This document shows, piece after piece, positions 33,874-43,197 of a DNA stretch of 64,000 nt; the stretch's first letter is position 1; the number at the start of each line of letters is the position of its first letter. Both the position numbers and the translations under genes were made by a program. The stretch is taken from the NCBI GenBank assembly GCA_947454235.1, contig CANGIY010000003.1, positions 124,001-188,000 of the forward strand. Direction: 5' to 3'. The stretch is from Chitinophagaceae bacterium. Its GTDB lineage: Bacteria > Bacteroidota > Bacteroidia > Chitinophagales > Chitinophagaceae. The notes under the pieces were generated by a model. It was given only the letters and a program-made list of their open reading frames with translations. It ran no database searches and was not told the DNA's origin.

Positions 33874-36339
33874 TTACCTGATTAAAGTAAAGCTTCCGTT
33901 TACTGTCTTATTCATTCCTTCAGGATAAGCAACAATGATTTGGTAGAAATACTCACCCATATCTTGTGGTACTCCTTTGAACTTACCGTCCCAACCTTTC
34001 TTGTAGTCAGCAGTTTCAAACATCAGGTTACCCCATCTGTCAAATATCTTGAAGTCAACTAATTTCTGATAAGTAAACTTAATCAACCTGAACTCATCAT
34101 TCAATCCGTCATCATTAGGAGTGAATGCTGTAGGAATCATATCTCTAACATCTTGGTTAAGGTGAACAGTTACTGTAGCTGTATCCTTACAACCATATTC
34201 ATTTTGACCCACTACAGTATAAACAGTTACTGAATCATTTGGATGTGCAATTGGATTGTTGATATTAGGATTATCAATGGATCCATCGTTAGGGAACCAC
34301 TCATAAATCCACGCATTTTCAGCATTCAATTGAACCGAACCGCCATTTGTTATGTATTGTGTTGGTGTAATGTTGGTAAGTACAATCGGAGGTTGAGAAT
34401 TTATTTTAGCAGTAACTGTAGAAGAACAGCCTAACGGGGTTGTAACTGCAGTGAATCGATAGATGTAAACACCCGTACCTGAGAAGTAAGTTGTTGCAGT
34501 ATTATCAGAAGACAATCCAGCCGCCGGTGTCCACAAGTAAGAAAGAGTTACTGTATTATCATTTGGCAAAACATCAGCGTATCCATCAATCTCCATTGGT
34601 CTGCGCAAGCAAACAATCGTGTCCTTAAATGGTACGTGAGCATTCACTTCAATTACTTCAACTGTTTCTTGTTTCGTAACAAGGCAAGGAATTGAATCGG
34701 TAACATTCAACGTTACTTTGTAATACCCGCCTTTACTGTAAGTATGGCTAGGGTTATCAAGTGTAGATGTAGTTCCGTCTCCGAAATCCCACATATAATC
34801 AGGCCTTCCTGCGATTGACGAATTGGTAAAATTGATTGCAGTACCCAAACATACCTGAGTGGCACTAGGAGTGAAGTTTGCTGATTCAGGATGTCTTAAA
34901 TCAATAGGAACTTCGAGCGTATCAAAACACGTACCGTATGTACTATAAATCAATCGTACAGTATAGTTATTTTGTGTTGTGTATGTGTGTACTGGATTAT
35001 AAACGGTATCGCCTGAACCGTCACCATAAGTCCAATCGCAATGGTAACCAGCCGGAGTTGATCTGTTTGTAATAATGATTCTATCAGAAGTACAGCCAAG
35101 TTGTTTTGTAATAGTGAAATCAGCATTTATTGGAGGATCAACCAATGTGATAGGACCTACTGTATTACTTGGGCAAGGGTTACCGTTTTGTACGTGAATT
35201 GCATCATACACACCGGCACACAAACCAGTCATAGTAAGGCTGCTATCAGCACCTGCACCACCTGGGAATACCATAGGAGGCATTGGGATACCGTCCTTTG
35301 AGTAATAAACAGTATCAGAAACGCCCGGAGACAAACCGCCGGCAATATGTATTGTACCATCGCACTTACCACAAACCGTAGGGTTGGTAGCTGAAATGCT
35401 ATTGATATGGTGACCTGCAGTATTACGGTCGCTATGCAAATCAACATGGATATAAGCAAACGTTGAGTCAGCACAACCCGCTGCTGTAGCATAGTAAGTT
35501 CCTACTCCACCAGTTGGCGATACTGTGATTGAAGTACCAGTACCTAAAAAAGCACCAGTAGTTGAGTCGTACCAGCAAATTGTTGAAGAAGAATAAGGAA
35601 CCGGAGCGAAAGTAATTGAACTAACTGAATAACCAGAAATCGTAGTATCGCGAGGAGAGAACCTCCAAGCTTCGTTTGTTGCAGTCCAAGAAGTACCGTA
35701 ATCGCGTGAAGGAGCTGCTGTCGAAGCTGAACCTGATGCATTTTGAACACCTACAATTGCCTGACCACCGTTCCAAGAACAAATGGTTTTGTGTGCGATG
35801 TGCGCCTCAAGAATGTTTGTAGTTTCATACAAAATCATTTGAGTAGTAGTCCATTGCGTAGTACAAGAGTACATTCTGGTGGCACAGAAAGTAGCCATAA
35901 ACTTCCTATAAGGTGCAGTACCTATAGTAGAATAAGTAATGGTACCGCCCGCAGGGATATAAATATCGCACCAAGGACCACAAAAACAGTTATAAACCGA
36001 TGAATTACCGGCAAGGACTGCAGAAATAGGCCAAGGGCAGTAAGCTCCCGCTACCGAACTATTAAAATTCAAAATACCATTAGAACCAATACAAAGACGG
36101 TTATAATAGTTATTGTAGAACTTAAAGTTAAAGCCAATACTGATTAAACTAGAATAGCCATCATCCGAAGTAATGCCCGCAGATGTAGGCACATCGCCAA
36201 GCAATGTGGCGTGTAGAGTTGTAGATGTTGCTCCACACATCACTGAATCAGCTGATAACGTAAGCTGAGAGTAACCCGGCCTCGAAAAAAGTGTGAAGAT
36301 TAGCCCAAAAACAACTAATAAGTAACGACTTGTTTTCAT
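33874..36339 (-). CDS. Secreted PKD-domain surface protein with gliding-motility (T9SS type B) C-terminal domain
   Basis: An 821-residue exported protein with a signal peptide at ~1-24. The N-terminal ~220 residues form a beta-rich domain with 'TSDDGYSSLISIGFNFKFYN', a pattern common in Bacteroidota surface proteins. Ig-like segments follow, then two PKD domains with 'WTYGDGSGDTVYNPVHTY' and 'WDFGDGTTSTLDNPSHTY', and the T9SS type B sorting domain 'PTAFTPNDDGLNDEFRL'...'FDRWGNLMFETADYKKGWDG'. It is a tandem paralogue of the downstream gene at the C-terminal part only, with a terminator between them. Confidence 0.92.
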   Translation of the reverse strand: MKTSRYLLVVFGLIFTLFSRPGYSQLTLSADSVMCGATSTTLHATLLGDVPTSAGITSDDGYSSLISIGFNFKFYNNYYNRLCIGSNGILNFNSSVAGAYCPWPISAVLAGNSSVYNCFCGPWCDIYIPAGGTITYSTIGTAPYRKFMATFCATRMYSCTTQWTTTQMILYETTNILEAHIAHKTICSWNGGQAIVGVQNASGSASTAAPSRDYGTSWTATNEAWRFSPRDTTISGYSVSSITFAPVPYSSSTICWYDSTTGAFLGTGTSITVSPTGGVGTYYATAAGCADSTFAYIHVDLHSDRNTAGHHINSISATNPTVCGKCDGTIHIAGGLSPGVSDTVYYSKDGIPMPPMVFPGGAGADSSLTMTGLCAGVYDAIHVQNGNPCPSNTVGPITLVDPPINADFTITKQLGCTSDRIIITNRSTPAGYHCDWTYGDGSGDTVYNPVHTYTTQNNYTVRLIYSTYGTCFDTLEVPIDLRHPESANFTPSATQVCLGTAINFTNSSIAGRPDYMWDFGDGTTSTLDNPSHTYSKGGYYKVTLNVTDSIPCLVTKQETVEVIEVNAHVPFKDTIVCLRRPMEIDGYADVLPNDNTVTLSYLWTPAAGLSSDNTATTYFSGTGVYIYRFTAVTTPLGCSSTVTAKINSQPPIVLTNITPTQYITNGGSVQLNAENAWIYEWFPNDGSIDNPNINNPIAHPNDSVTVYTVVGQNEYGCKDTATVTVHLNQDVRDMIPTAFTPNDDGLNDEFRLIKFTYQKLVDFKIFDRWGNLMFETADYKKGWDGKFKGVPQDMGEYFYQIIVAYPEGMNKTVNGSFTLIR

Positions 36340-36606
36340 CTCCCTTAATTATTTAATATGGTTTGTATAAGTCTTAACGATAAAATAATCAGCCAAAGTA
36401 CAATTTTTTTTCTATTTCAAAACGTTTTGTACCTGAACCTCTAGTAAATAGACAAACTAATTTTAAAAATGGTTGGCTTTGTTGGTAAAATGTTTAAAAA
36501 ACTAAACGTCAAACTGTGGATAACTATTGAAAAGCTTCACCTTTTTTACATATCAGCAATCGCATTGTTTTCAGGCGTAAAAAAATAGGCTTGCGCATAT
36601 TATCTG

Positions 36607-36614
36607 TACATTTG
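36607..36614 (+). promoter_or_regulatory. -7 promoter element (TACATTTG) of the flippase gene
   Basis: Exact TAnnTTTG match 19 bp upstream of the start codon. The rest of the 294-bp divergent intergenic region (36340-36633) is AT-rich and holds no gene that I can see. Confidence 0.45.
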
Positions 36615-36633
36615 TCTTGGACATCGACTGAAA

Positions 36634-38103
36634 ATGAAGAAATTCTTTGTAAAAAACATATTATTTATCGTAGCAATTAATGCTATGGTGAAGCCGATAT
36701 GGATTTTTTTCATTGACCGGACCGTACAAAATAAAGTTCCACTCGGTGAGTATGGTACTTATCAGGCACTGTTAAGCCTAAGTATCATATTCCAAATTAT
36801 CCTTGACTTTGGCATCACCAGCTACAATAGCCGGGTCATTTCTCAAAACCCAGAAAGGTTACCCCAAATATTCCCATCCATGTTTACGGCAAGGCTGCTG
36901 CTATCTTCTGCCTATTTTATCATTGCAACTACATGGGGGTATGCCATAGGTTACCGAGGCATTGAACTGCAATTGCTGTTAGGCGTTTTGTGCATTCAGG
37001 CATTGAACTCTATGCTTTCTTTCATTCGGTCAAATATTAGTGCCCTTCAAAGATTTAAAACCGACGGAGTTTTATCAATCACTGATAAACTATTAATGAT
37101 ATGCATTTGCGGTATTTTATTATTAATACCAGCGACATCGCAAAATTTCAAAATTTCGTGGTTCATTTCAGCTCAGATAGGAAGTTATGCGTTAACTTCT
37201 ATCATAGCATTTGTAGTCTTACTCAAAGTTTCCAAAGCCCATATTCGCTTACACTTTGATAAAACAATGATTGCGAATATCATCAAAAGCTCGCTACCAT
37301 ACGCCCTGCTTATTTTTCAAATGTCGGTGTACAACAGAGCCGATGCTATGATGATTGAACGCCTCTCCACAAACGGAAAACTTCAGGCTGATATTTGGGC
37401 ATCAGCATTTCGCCAATTGGATGTTGCCAATATACTCGGACTTATGTTCGCTACTATGTTGCTACCGCTTTTTGGTAAAATGTTGGCGAGCAGGGATGAC
37501 GTTCGACCGCTTATTAAGCTATGTACCGACATTTTGCTGCCGTTTTCAGTAATCATAACAGTAATAGGTATCGTTTTCAGTAACGATGTGATGCAGTTGC
37601 TGTACAAAGGTGCTCATACTTCAGCCGCTATGGAATACAAGTATGTCTTTGCCTGGCTTATTGGTTCGTTTCCGGCTTGGTGCATGATGTATATATATAG
37701 TACGCTGCTCACTGCCAACGGCAACTTAAAAACGCTCAACATAATCGCTTTTTTCGGTGTTGTATTCAACCTCACTCTCAACTTCATTTTAATACCTCGG
37801 TACGGATCTGTAGGAGGTGCTTTCACATCGTGCGTTACACAATCGTTATTATCCATTCTTTTTATTGTTGCATGTTCTAAAATATTTGATGTAAGGTTTG
37901 AAGGAAAGTGGCTCCTATTACAAGCACTTTTCGCAATAGCATTGACCGGGGTTGCATTGACAATTGCCGCCCAAACTCCATTGAGCTGGATAGTTAAAGC
38001 AGCAATCGTCGGTTTTGCCGGGGCGGTAGGCATGGTTCTTTTTGGCTTTGTGTCTCCTTCTTCCCTTAAACTGCTGATGGCGCAGAAAAAGCAGCAACAA
38101 TAA
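36634..38103 (+). CDS. Oligosaccharide flippase / polysaccharide biosynthesis protein (MOP superfamily)
   Basis: A 489-residue inner-membrane protein with about 12-14 membrane segments, of the Wzx-like MOP exporter type. The N-terminus 'GEYGTYQALLSLSIIFQIIL' and the later 'YNRADAMMIERLSTNGKLQA' fit the family pattern in which the second half begins with an Asp-containing helix. It should flip lipid-linked glycans across the inner membrane. No glycan cluster surrounds it; the next gene downstream is an ACP-like protein 90 bp away. Confidence 0.9.
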   Translation: MKKFFVKNILFIVAINAMVKPIWIFFIDRTVQNKVPLGEYGTYQALLSLSIIFQIILDFGITSYNSRVISQNPERLPQIFPSMFTARLLLSSAYFIIATTWGYAIGYRGIELQLLLGVLCIQALNSMLSFIRSNISALQRFKTDGVLSITDKLLMICICGILLLIPATSQNFKISWFISAQIGSYALTSIIAFVVLLKVSKAHIRLHFDKTMIANIIKSSLPYALLIFQMSVYNRADAMMIERLSTNGKLQADIWASAFRQLDVANILGLMFATMLLPLFGKMLASRDDVRPLIKLCTDILLPFSVIITVIGIVFSNDVMQLLYKGAHTSAAMEYKYVFAWLIGSFPAWCMMYIYSTLLTANGNLKTLNIIAFFGVVFNLTLNFILIPRYGSVGGAFTSCVTQSLLSILFIVACSKIFDVRFEGKWLLLQALFAIALTGVALTIAAQTPLSWIVKAAIVGFAGAVGMVLFGFVSPSSLKLLMAQKKQQQ

Positions 38104-38193
38104 TCTGTTAATTTTATATTTAAGACTACCTCAAACATACTTTTGGCATGATTTGTGCAGTTTATAAACTACACTTAAAACCAAGCCAATTTT

Positions 38194-38460
38194 ATGAAAC
38201 AGATTAAAAAGCGACTGATCAACATTCTGAACAAAGAATTATTCATTGATAGAAATCTTCTTTCAAATGAGAATGCAAGGCTGGAAAATAACCTTCACTT
38301 GAACCCTACTGACTTAAACCTGCTACTTTATTACTTTGAACGCGACTTGAAAATTGAGATCCCCGACGAAAAAATGAGCTTGTCACAAAATCTGAATGAG
38401 TTTGCGAAAAGCATCTACCAAATAAAAAAATACACAGCTAAATTGGCAAAAGCTTCATAA
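38194..38460 (+). CDS. Acyl carrier protein-like protein lacking the carrier serine
   Basis: An 88-residue helical protein. 'YFERDLKIEIPDEKM' matches ACP helix II-loop ('..EEFxIEIPDE') and the spacing is right. At the position of the phosphopantetheine serine ('DDLGADSLD') it reads 'NNLHLNPTDLN', with Pro in place of Ser. The surface is also more basic than a true ACP (many Lys). It should not carry an acyl arm and may be a regulatory or scaffold relative. It follows the flippase gene on the same strand and ends in a strong terminator. The fold call is by alignment from memory. Confidence 0.7.
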   Translation: MKQIKKRLINILNKELFIDRNLLSNENARLENNLHLNPTDLNLLLYYFERDLKIEIPDEKMSLSQNLNEFAKSIYQIKKYTAKLAKAS

Positions 38461-38464
38461 AATG

Positions 38465-38496
38465 AACAACGCCCGGTGTCGCTACCGGGCGTTGTT
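38465..38496. terminator. Strong bidirectional terminator
   Basis: Perfect 13-bp stem AACAACGCCCGGT / ACCGGGCGTTGTT with a 6-nt loop and flanking T/A-rich sequence, between convergent genes. Confidence 0.85.
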
Positions 38497-38498
38497 GT

Positions 38499-39125
38499 TT
38501 ATATAAATTTGTTTTCTTTGGCGTATTTGATGGCATCTGCCTTCGAATGAACATCTAGTTTGGCGTAAATGTTTTTAATGTGAGTTTTCACCGTTTCTAA
38601 ATCAATATACAGTTCTTCAGCAATCCTCTTCCTACTTTTTCCAGTTGCTACCTGTTCCAATATCTCGGTTTCCCGCCTCGACAAAGGAGAAGATTCATTT
38701 CTTTTAAACGATGCAATCACCATCTTCGCAATTTTAGCACTCATGGGGCCACCGCCTTCAAGCACTTCGTGAATGGCTGCAATAATTTTATCGGGCGGAG
38801 TGTTCTTGGTCAGATACCCTGAGGCACCGTTACCTAAAGCTGTAAAAATGAACTTTTCGTCATCGAAAACTGTCAACATAATAATGTAGACATCAGGCAA
38901 CTGCTTTTTGATTTTAGATATTGCATCGACGCCTGAAATTCCTTTTAACTGAACATCAAGCAAAATTACTTTCGGCTCCAGTGCTTCCAGTTTGGGGCGT
39001 GCAGCCTCATATGAATCAAAAGCACCTGCCACAACATACCCGCTTGCAGCACTCAAAAGTTCTGTATAAATATCCCTGATGGTAGCATCATCTTCTATTA
39101 ATACAATTCTGATATCTGTGTTCAT
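38499..39125 (-). CDS. LuxR/NarL-type response regulator
   Basis: A two-domain DNA-binding response regulator, 208 residues from the preferred ATG at 39125 (the track start at 39158 adds 11 residues before the receiver domain). The receiver has the acidic pair in 'LIEDDATIRDIY', phospho-acceptor D57 in 'VILLDVQLKGISG', conserved Thr in 'IIMLTVFDDE' and Lys in 'GYLTKNTPPDKI'. The C-terminal LuxR helix-turn-helix is 'LSRRETEILEQVATGKSRKR'...'DLETVKTHIKNIYAKL'. No histidine kinase is adjacent, so the partner is encoded elsewhere. Targets unknown. Confidence 0.93.
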   Translation of the reverse strand: MNTDIRIVLIEDDATIRDIYTELLSAASGYVVAGAFDSYEAARPKLEALEPKVILLDVQLKGISGVDAISKIKKQLPDVYIIMLTVFDDEKFIFTALGNGASGYLTKNTPPDKIIAAIHEVLEGGGPMSAKIAKMVIASFKRNESSPLSRRETEILEQVATGKSRKRIAEELYIDLETVKTHIKNIYAKLDVHSKADAIKYAKENKFI

Positions 39126-39246
39126 TGTGTCGCCGTTTATGATTGTAAATTTCGTCAAAAACGATTCAAAATGCGTTTTCTTTAAAAAATACCCCTAAAA
39201 AATACCCCGCTGTAACAAAAAGTGTAAGGATATTTGTACGCTTATC

Positions 39247-40074
39247 ATGCGCCGTATTTCCGATATTTATTTCTATTGCCACATCAATACTGTTTTTGTG
39301 GCACTGGTTTTCTGCATGGGCGCCGAACACGTGCTGTGGGGTAGGGAATTACAGATAATAACTCCCGTACACTTATTGCTTTCAGGGGGAATATTACTCG
39401 TGTACAATCTGCACCTTGCACTCAGGAACATTTACAGGAAACACCCGATTTTTAATGCCAGTGCGCTTCCTAGCAATCAATTGCCACATTTGCTGTTTGC
39501 CATCATTGGCATATTCAGTATAATGGGCTCTTTCTTTTTTTTGAGCAATGGTTTAAAACTTATTTTTATGGGTGGTGTCATCGTATCGCTGGCATATACA
39601 CTACCCATGCTACCCCTTGGCTTCAAAAAACGACTGCGGGAAAACGGAACGATCAAAATATTAATGCTTTCTATAGCATGGACATTAATACCCACCATGC
39701 TGCCGCTTATTGAATATGGCACGATACCCATTCAGTTTATCCCCTTCCTCCTTCAAACCTATTTGCTGGTTTTTTCCACCTGTTTGTTTTTTGACAGGAG
39801 AGACATTGCAGATGACAATAAACGAGGCTTGAAAACATTTGCTATTCGCCTTGGTGCAAACAACAGTTTAATATTGTCGGTTGCACTGGGGATGTCGCCA
39901 GTTGTCTTTAATTTATTTGTGAATGATACGGGTTTTACGGGCGCACTTATTACAAGCATTTACGCAGGAATGGCATACTGGCTTTTACGCAACAATTTTA
40001 ACGCAAAACGTTATTTGTTTTTTGTTGATGGTATTATTTTAATGTATGGCATCACAATGCTTACTTTACATTGA
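39247..40074 (+). CDS. UbiA-like prenyltransferase family membrane protein, first Asp motif degenerate
   Basis: A 275-residue protein with about eight membrane segments. The second UbiA motif is recognisable as 'FFDRRDIADDNKRGLKTFAI' (DxxD-like, ~183-202). The first motif NDxxDxxxD is replaced by 'YNLHLALRNIY' around 53-63, which lacks the aspartates that bind Mg-pyrophosphate. It may be an inactive or repurposed homologue. It diverges from the response regulator with an 88-bp gap when the track start is used. Confidence is moderate for the fold and low for any reaction. Confidence 0.7.
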   Translation: MRRISDIYFYCHINTVFVALVFCMGAEHVLWGRELQIITPVHLLLSGGILLVYNLHLALRNIYRKHPIFNASALPSNQLPHLLFAIIGIFSIMGSFFFLSNGLKLIFMGGVIVSLAYTLPMLPLGFKKRLRENGTIKILMLSIAWTLIPTMLPLIEYGTIPIQFIPFLLQTYLLVFSTCLFFDRRDIADDNKRGLKTFAIRLGANNSLILSVALGMSPVVFNLFVNDTGFTGALITSIYAGMAYWLLRNNFNAKRYLFFVDGIILMYGITMLTLH

Positions 40075-40099
40075 CTCTTTTGATTCGGGAGTTCTTCAT

Positions 40100-40648
40100 C
40101 TATATCAGTTCAAGTATCTCTTTGCAAATAGCTCGTCCTTTATCGTTGTTATACCACTTTTGCATTTCAGTTTTTACATCGTCAAGGTCAACTCCTTCAG
40201 CCATCAGACGATCCCTTATAATTTGAAGTTCAGCGGGCCGAGGTCCCCAAGTGTACAAATCCTCCCCATTTTCATTTCTAACAATCAACTTTGGTATACC
40301 CTTGCTTCCATTAGTCAGATAATTGTTGATTAGAAATGGTTCCGCGTCTCTAAGTTGAATCTCATACGTAAAAAGTGGATTCAGTTCTGCCATCATGCAC
40401 AAAAAAGGCACCGAATGGGCCGCGTCGCCACACCAGTGCTCGGTTATAATAATCCAATGCTGAGGTTGCTGAATGCTTTTCAACTTATTAACCAATTCGC
40501 CATTAAGTTCCATATGCCCATCCCAACGCCTCATCCTGGCTTTGTTGAGCTTAGTGTAATCTACATAATGTGAATCGTTGTAGGGGGCGATAGGATTTAG
40601 CGAAGTAAGTATAGTATCGAATAAATCGCGGTACTCGTTATAATTCAT
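40100..40648 (-). CDS. Thioredoxin-like family protein
   Basis: A 182-residue protein from ATG 40648; the track start at 40699 gives a poorly fitting 17-residue leader. The thioredoxin-fold active-site region is 'IITEHWCGDAAHSVPF', with one cysteine followed by Gly-Asp instead of CxxC, so it cannot act as a standard dithiol reductase. 'NGSKGIPKLIVRNENGEDLY' supplies the cis-Pro loop. Proteins of this type are common in Bacteroidota with unknown function. No signal peptide. Confidence 0.85.
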   Translation of the reverse strand: MNYNEYRDLFDTILTSLNPIAPYNDSHYVDYTKLNKARMRRWDGHMELNGELVNKLKSIQQPQHWIIITEHWCGDAAHSVPFLCMMAELNPLFTYEIQLRDAEPFLINNYLTNGSKGIPKLIVRNENGEDLYTWGPRPAELQIIRDRLMAEGVDLDDVKTEMQKWYNNDKGRAICKEILELI

Positions 40649-40889
40649 AAAAATAAAGGAAGTGGATAATTGGAGACAAATATAGGTTGACAAGCTCAAA
40701 TAACTATAATATTAGGGAGCTATTTTAAACTTTACCAGATTGGCATTATCTACATAAGTTACCCTTTTTACCCGCCATGGGCAGAATTATTGATTGTCAA
40801 CGCTTGCACATTGAACAGAAATATTTAATTTCAATCTTGGTACGTTGATTCATTTACCAATCAATGCCGATGCTCTCAAAACAAAAAAC

Positions 40890-41408
40890 ATGCGCACAAC
40901 GCTTTCAGTATTTTTATTGGTGTTTTCGATGGCTTTTATCGCTCAAAACAGCTTTGCGCAAAAATACCTGAAGAAAAACGAGCAAACAGTATTTTCATTC
41001 AAAACAAAGGATAGTACTAAAATTATAGTTGCTGTTGACACCAACGAAAAATACATAGTTTGCAGGTTAGGTGATTACCTCCAGTCAAAAATGGAATTCC
41101 CAACAAAAGACACATCTAGTTGGCGAAAAATTGGCTTCTACAGCTATTTACGTCCTCACGATGGAAAAGGTAACGGACTTGACTTGAACAATATCACATT
41201 TGTAGTCAAAGACACTCGCTATGTGATTTATGAAAATTATGTTGAAGGAGAGAAAGACGACATTGGCATTAGCCTTTACAATTTATCGGGACAACAGATA
41301 AACGACCGGAAATACATCAAAAAAAGTAACAAAGGTTCGCTCATTAACCTAAGAAGCTACCGCGATAAAATGGGCATTGGCTCAGAATCATACGAAAACC
41401 ATAACTAA
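40890..41408 (+). CDS. Hypothetical exported protein
   Basis: A 172-residue protein from ATG 40890, chosen because it starts right at a clean signal peptide ('TLSVFLLVFSMAFIAQNSFAQ'); the track start 45 bp earlier adds a polar leader. The mature part is Lys-rich and beta-like ('IIVAVDTNEKYIVCRLGDYL', 'TRYVIYENYVEGEKDDIGIS'). No family recognised. Monocistronic, upstream of purH. Confidence 0.7.
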   Translation: MRTTLSVFLLVFSMAFIAQNSFAQKYLKKNEQTVFSFKTKDSTKIIVAVDTNEKYIVCRLGDYLQSKMEFPTKDTSSWRKIGFYSYLRPHDGKGNGLDLNNITFVVKDTRYVIYENYVEGEKDDIGISLYNLSGQQINDRKYIKKSNKGSLINLRSYRDKMGIGSESYENHN

Positions 41409-41481
41409 TTAAAAAGCAGTTAATTCACATTAGCATTTGCACATATATTGCCGTGCTACTAGTTAGGGCGCGTTTTGTTGG

Positions 41482-41489
41482 TATCTTCG
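41482..41489 (+). promoter_or_regulatory. -7-like element (TATCTTCG) upstream of purH
   Basis: One mismatch to TAnnTTTG, 15 bp upstream of the preferred purH start. No purine riboswitch structure was recognised in the leader, which would be very short. Confidence 0.35.
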
Positions 41490-41504
41490 CGCAAAATTTT
41501 CAGT

Positions 41505-43010
41505 ATGTCTAAGCCGATTCAATCTGCACTAATTTCAGTTTTCTACAAAGACGGTCTTCTACCAATTGTTCAGGAACTCCATAAAAATGGCGTAAAAATT
41601 TATTCCACCGGAGGCACTCAATCATTTATTGAGCAAGCAGGTATTCCTTGTATTGCTGTTGAAAGTGTAACAGGCTACCCTTCTGTATTGGGCGGCAGGG
41701 TAAAGACATTGCACCCTCTTGTATTTGGTGGCATACTCGCGCGCCGCGATCTGGCTTCTGATATGGAACAAACCCAACAGTACAACATGCCGTTGTACGA
41801 CCTGGTGATTGTTGATTTATACCCATTTGAAGAAACTGTAAAATCAACCAACGATGAAGCTGCTATTATTGAGAAAATAGACATCGGTGGCGTTTCTTTA
41901 ATTCGCGCCGCGGCTAAGAATTTTAAAGACGTTGTCATTGTTGCTTCCCGCAATCAATATCAAAATTTATTAGACACGATTACCAGCCAAAACGGTGGCA
42001 CTACACTCGAAGACCGCAGGAAATTTGCTACCTCAGCTTTTGAAGAATGTGCACGCTATGATGTAGCTATTGCAGGCTATTTCACAGGTACGCACCAACT
42101 GGAAATGACCGCTTCAAGCAAACAAGTTTTGAGATACGGAGAAAACCCGCATCAGTCGGCACAATTCCTGGGCAACCTCGACGAGCTTTTCGAAAAACTG
42201 AATGGTAAAGAACTTTCTTACAACAACCTGGCCGATGTTGATGCCGCGTGCCAAATTATCGCTGAATTCAACGACCCGACATTTGCTGTTATTAAACACA
42301 CCAATGTATGCGGACTGGCAACGAGAAAAACAGTTTTAGAAGCCTGGATTGACGCATTGGCGGGCGACCCTGAAAGTGCGTTTGGCGGAATTTTGATTAC
42401 CAACACAGAAATAGATGCAGCGGCGGCTGAAAAAATCAACGAACTATTCTTCGAAATTCTCATTGCACCTTCTTATGCGGCTGATGCATTGACAATTCTG
42501 AAAAGCAAAAAGAACAGGATTATTTTACAACAGAAAATACAACTGAAACCAACAGTTGAATACCGCAGGGTGTTGAATGGCACATTGATGCAAGGCGCTG
42601 ACAACATCAACAGCCTTGAATGGAAGGAAGTAGGTGACAGAATGTGTACCTCTACTGAAACTGCCGACTTACAATATGCTAATATCGTTTGTAAACATTT
42701 GAAATCAAATGCTATTGCATTGGTTAAAAACCAGCAACTCATAGGCAAGGGCTGCGGACAAACTTCAAGGGTAGATGCATTGCGTAACGCAGTTGCTAAA
42801 GCGCAGCAATTTGGTTTTGAAACAAAGGGGGCCGTGATGGCTTCTGATGCTTTCTTCCCATTCAATGACTGCGTGCAAATGGCCGATGAAGCGGGTATTA
42901 CAGCAGTAGTACAACCCGGCGGTTCTGTGCGCGACAACGACAGCATCGAGTACTGTAAACAGCACAATATGGCAATGGTGATGACCGGTGCAAGGCACTT
43001 TAAGCACTAA
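41505..43010 (+). CDS. purH: Bifunctional AICAR formyltransferase / IMP cyclohydrolase
   Basis: Last two steps of purine synthesis: formylation of AICAR with 10-formyl-THF and ring closure to IMP. From ATG 41505 the product has 501 residues. The N-terminal IMP cyclohydrolase (MGS-like) begins 'ALISVFYKDGLLPIVQEL' with 'IYSTGGTQSFIEQAGIP' and 'RVKTLHPLVFGGILARRD'. The C-terminal transformylase has 'RYGENPHQSAQF', the Lys-His pair in 'AVIKHTNVCGLA' and 'SDAFFPFNDCVQMADEAGI'. The track start adds ten residues and overlaps the -7-like element. folD, elsewhere in the window, supplies the folate. Confidence 0.96.
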   Translation: MSKPIQSALISVFYKDGLLPIVQELHKNGVKIYSTGGTQSFIEQAGIPCIAVESVTGYPSVLGGRVKTLHPLVFGGILARRDLASDMEQTQQYNMPLYDLVIVDLYPFEETVKSTNDEAAIIEKIDIGGVSLIRAAAKNFKDVVIVASRNQYQNLLDTITSQNGGTTLEDRRKFATSAFEECARYDVAIAGYFTGTHQLEMTASSKQVLRYGENPHQSAQFLGNLDELFEKLNGKELSYNNLADVDAACQIIAEFNDPTFAVIKHTNVCGLATRKTVLEAWIDALAGDPESAFGGILITNTEIDAAAAEKINELFFEILIAPSYAADALTILKSKKNRIILQQKIQLKPTVEYRRVLNGTLMQGADNINSLEWKEVGDRMCTSTETADLQYANIVCKHLKSNAIALVKNQQLIGKGCGQTSRVDALRNAVAKAQQFGFETKGAVMASDAFFPFNDCVQMADEAGITAVVQPGGSVRDNDSIEYCKQHNMAMVMTGARHFKH

Positions 43011-43033
43011 TTCTTGAAATCATCTAAAAATAA

Positions 43034-43064
43034 TTAGGATTGTAGAATAAAAGAGTTACTTTTG
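43034..43064 (+). promoter_or_regulatory. Promoter of tRNA-Leu (TTAG-N19-TACTTTTG)
   Basis: The -7 element TACTTTTG (43057-43064) fits the consensus exactly; TTAG at 43034 matches the -33 TTTG at three of four bases, with a 19-bp spacer. It ends 14 bp before the mature tRNA. Confidence 0.5.
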
Positions 43065-43078
43065 CGCTCCAATTCTGA

Positions 43079-43160
43079 GCGGGTGTGGTGAAATTGGTAG
43101 ACACGCTAGACTTAGGATCTAGTGCTGCGAGGCTTGGGGGTTCGAGTCCCTCCACCCGCA
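43079..43160 (+). tRNA. tRNA-Leu (anticodon TAG)
   Basis: An 82-nt class II tRNA. The acceptor stem pairs GCGGGTG with CACCCGC (43153-43159), with discriminator A at 43160. The D-loop holds 'AAATTGGTAGACAC'. The anticodon stem CTAGA / TCTAG closes a loop CTTAGGA, giving anticodon TAG at 43113-43115, which reads CUA and other CUN leucine codons. The long variable arm and the T-arm 'GGTTCGAGTCC' are present. The 3' CCA is not encoded (ACCG follows). Confidence 0.97.
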
Positions 43161-43171
43161 CCGAAACAGGA

Positions 43172-43197
43172 AAGCCTTTCGCAAGAAAGGCTTTTTT
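43172..43197. terminator. Bidirectional terminator after tRNA-Leu
   Basis: Stem AAGCCTTTC / GAAAGGCTT with a GCAA tetraloop and six T on the plus strand. It also abuts the stop codon of the convergent DUF6265 gene. Confidence 0.85.

Noticed and set aside
31680-36339. Frameshifted halves of one giant surface-protein gene
   Set aside because: Each of the two genes has its own signal peptide and complete C-terminal sorting domain, with a terminator between them, so they are separate paralogues.
41401-41504. Possible purine riboswitch before purH
   Set aside because: The leader after the -7-like element is only a few bases long and no conserved aptamer core was recognised.
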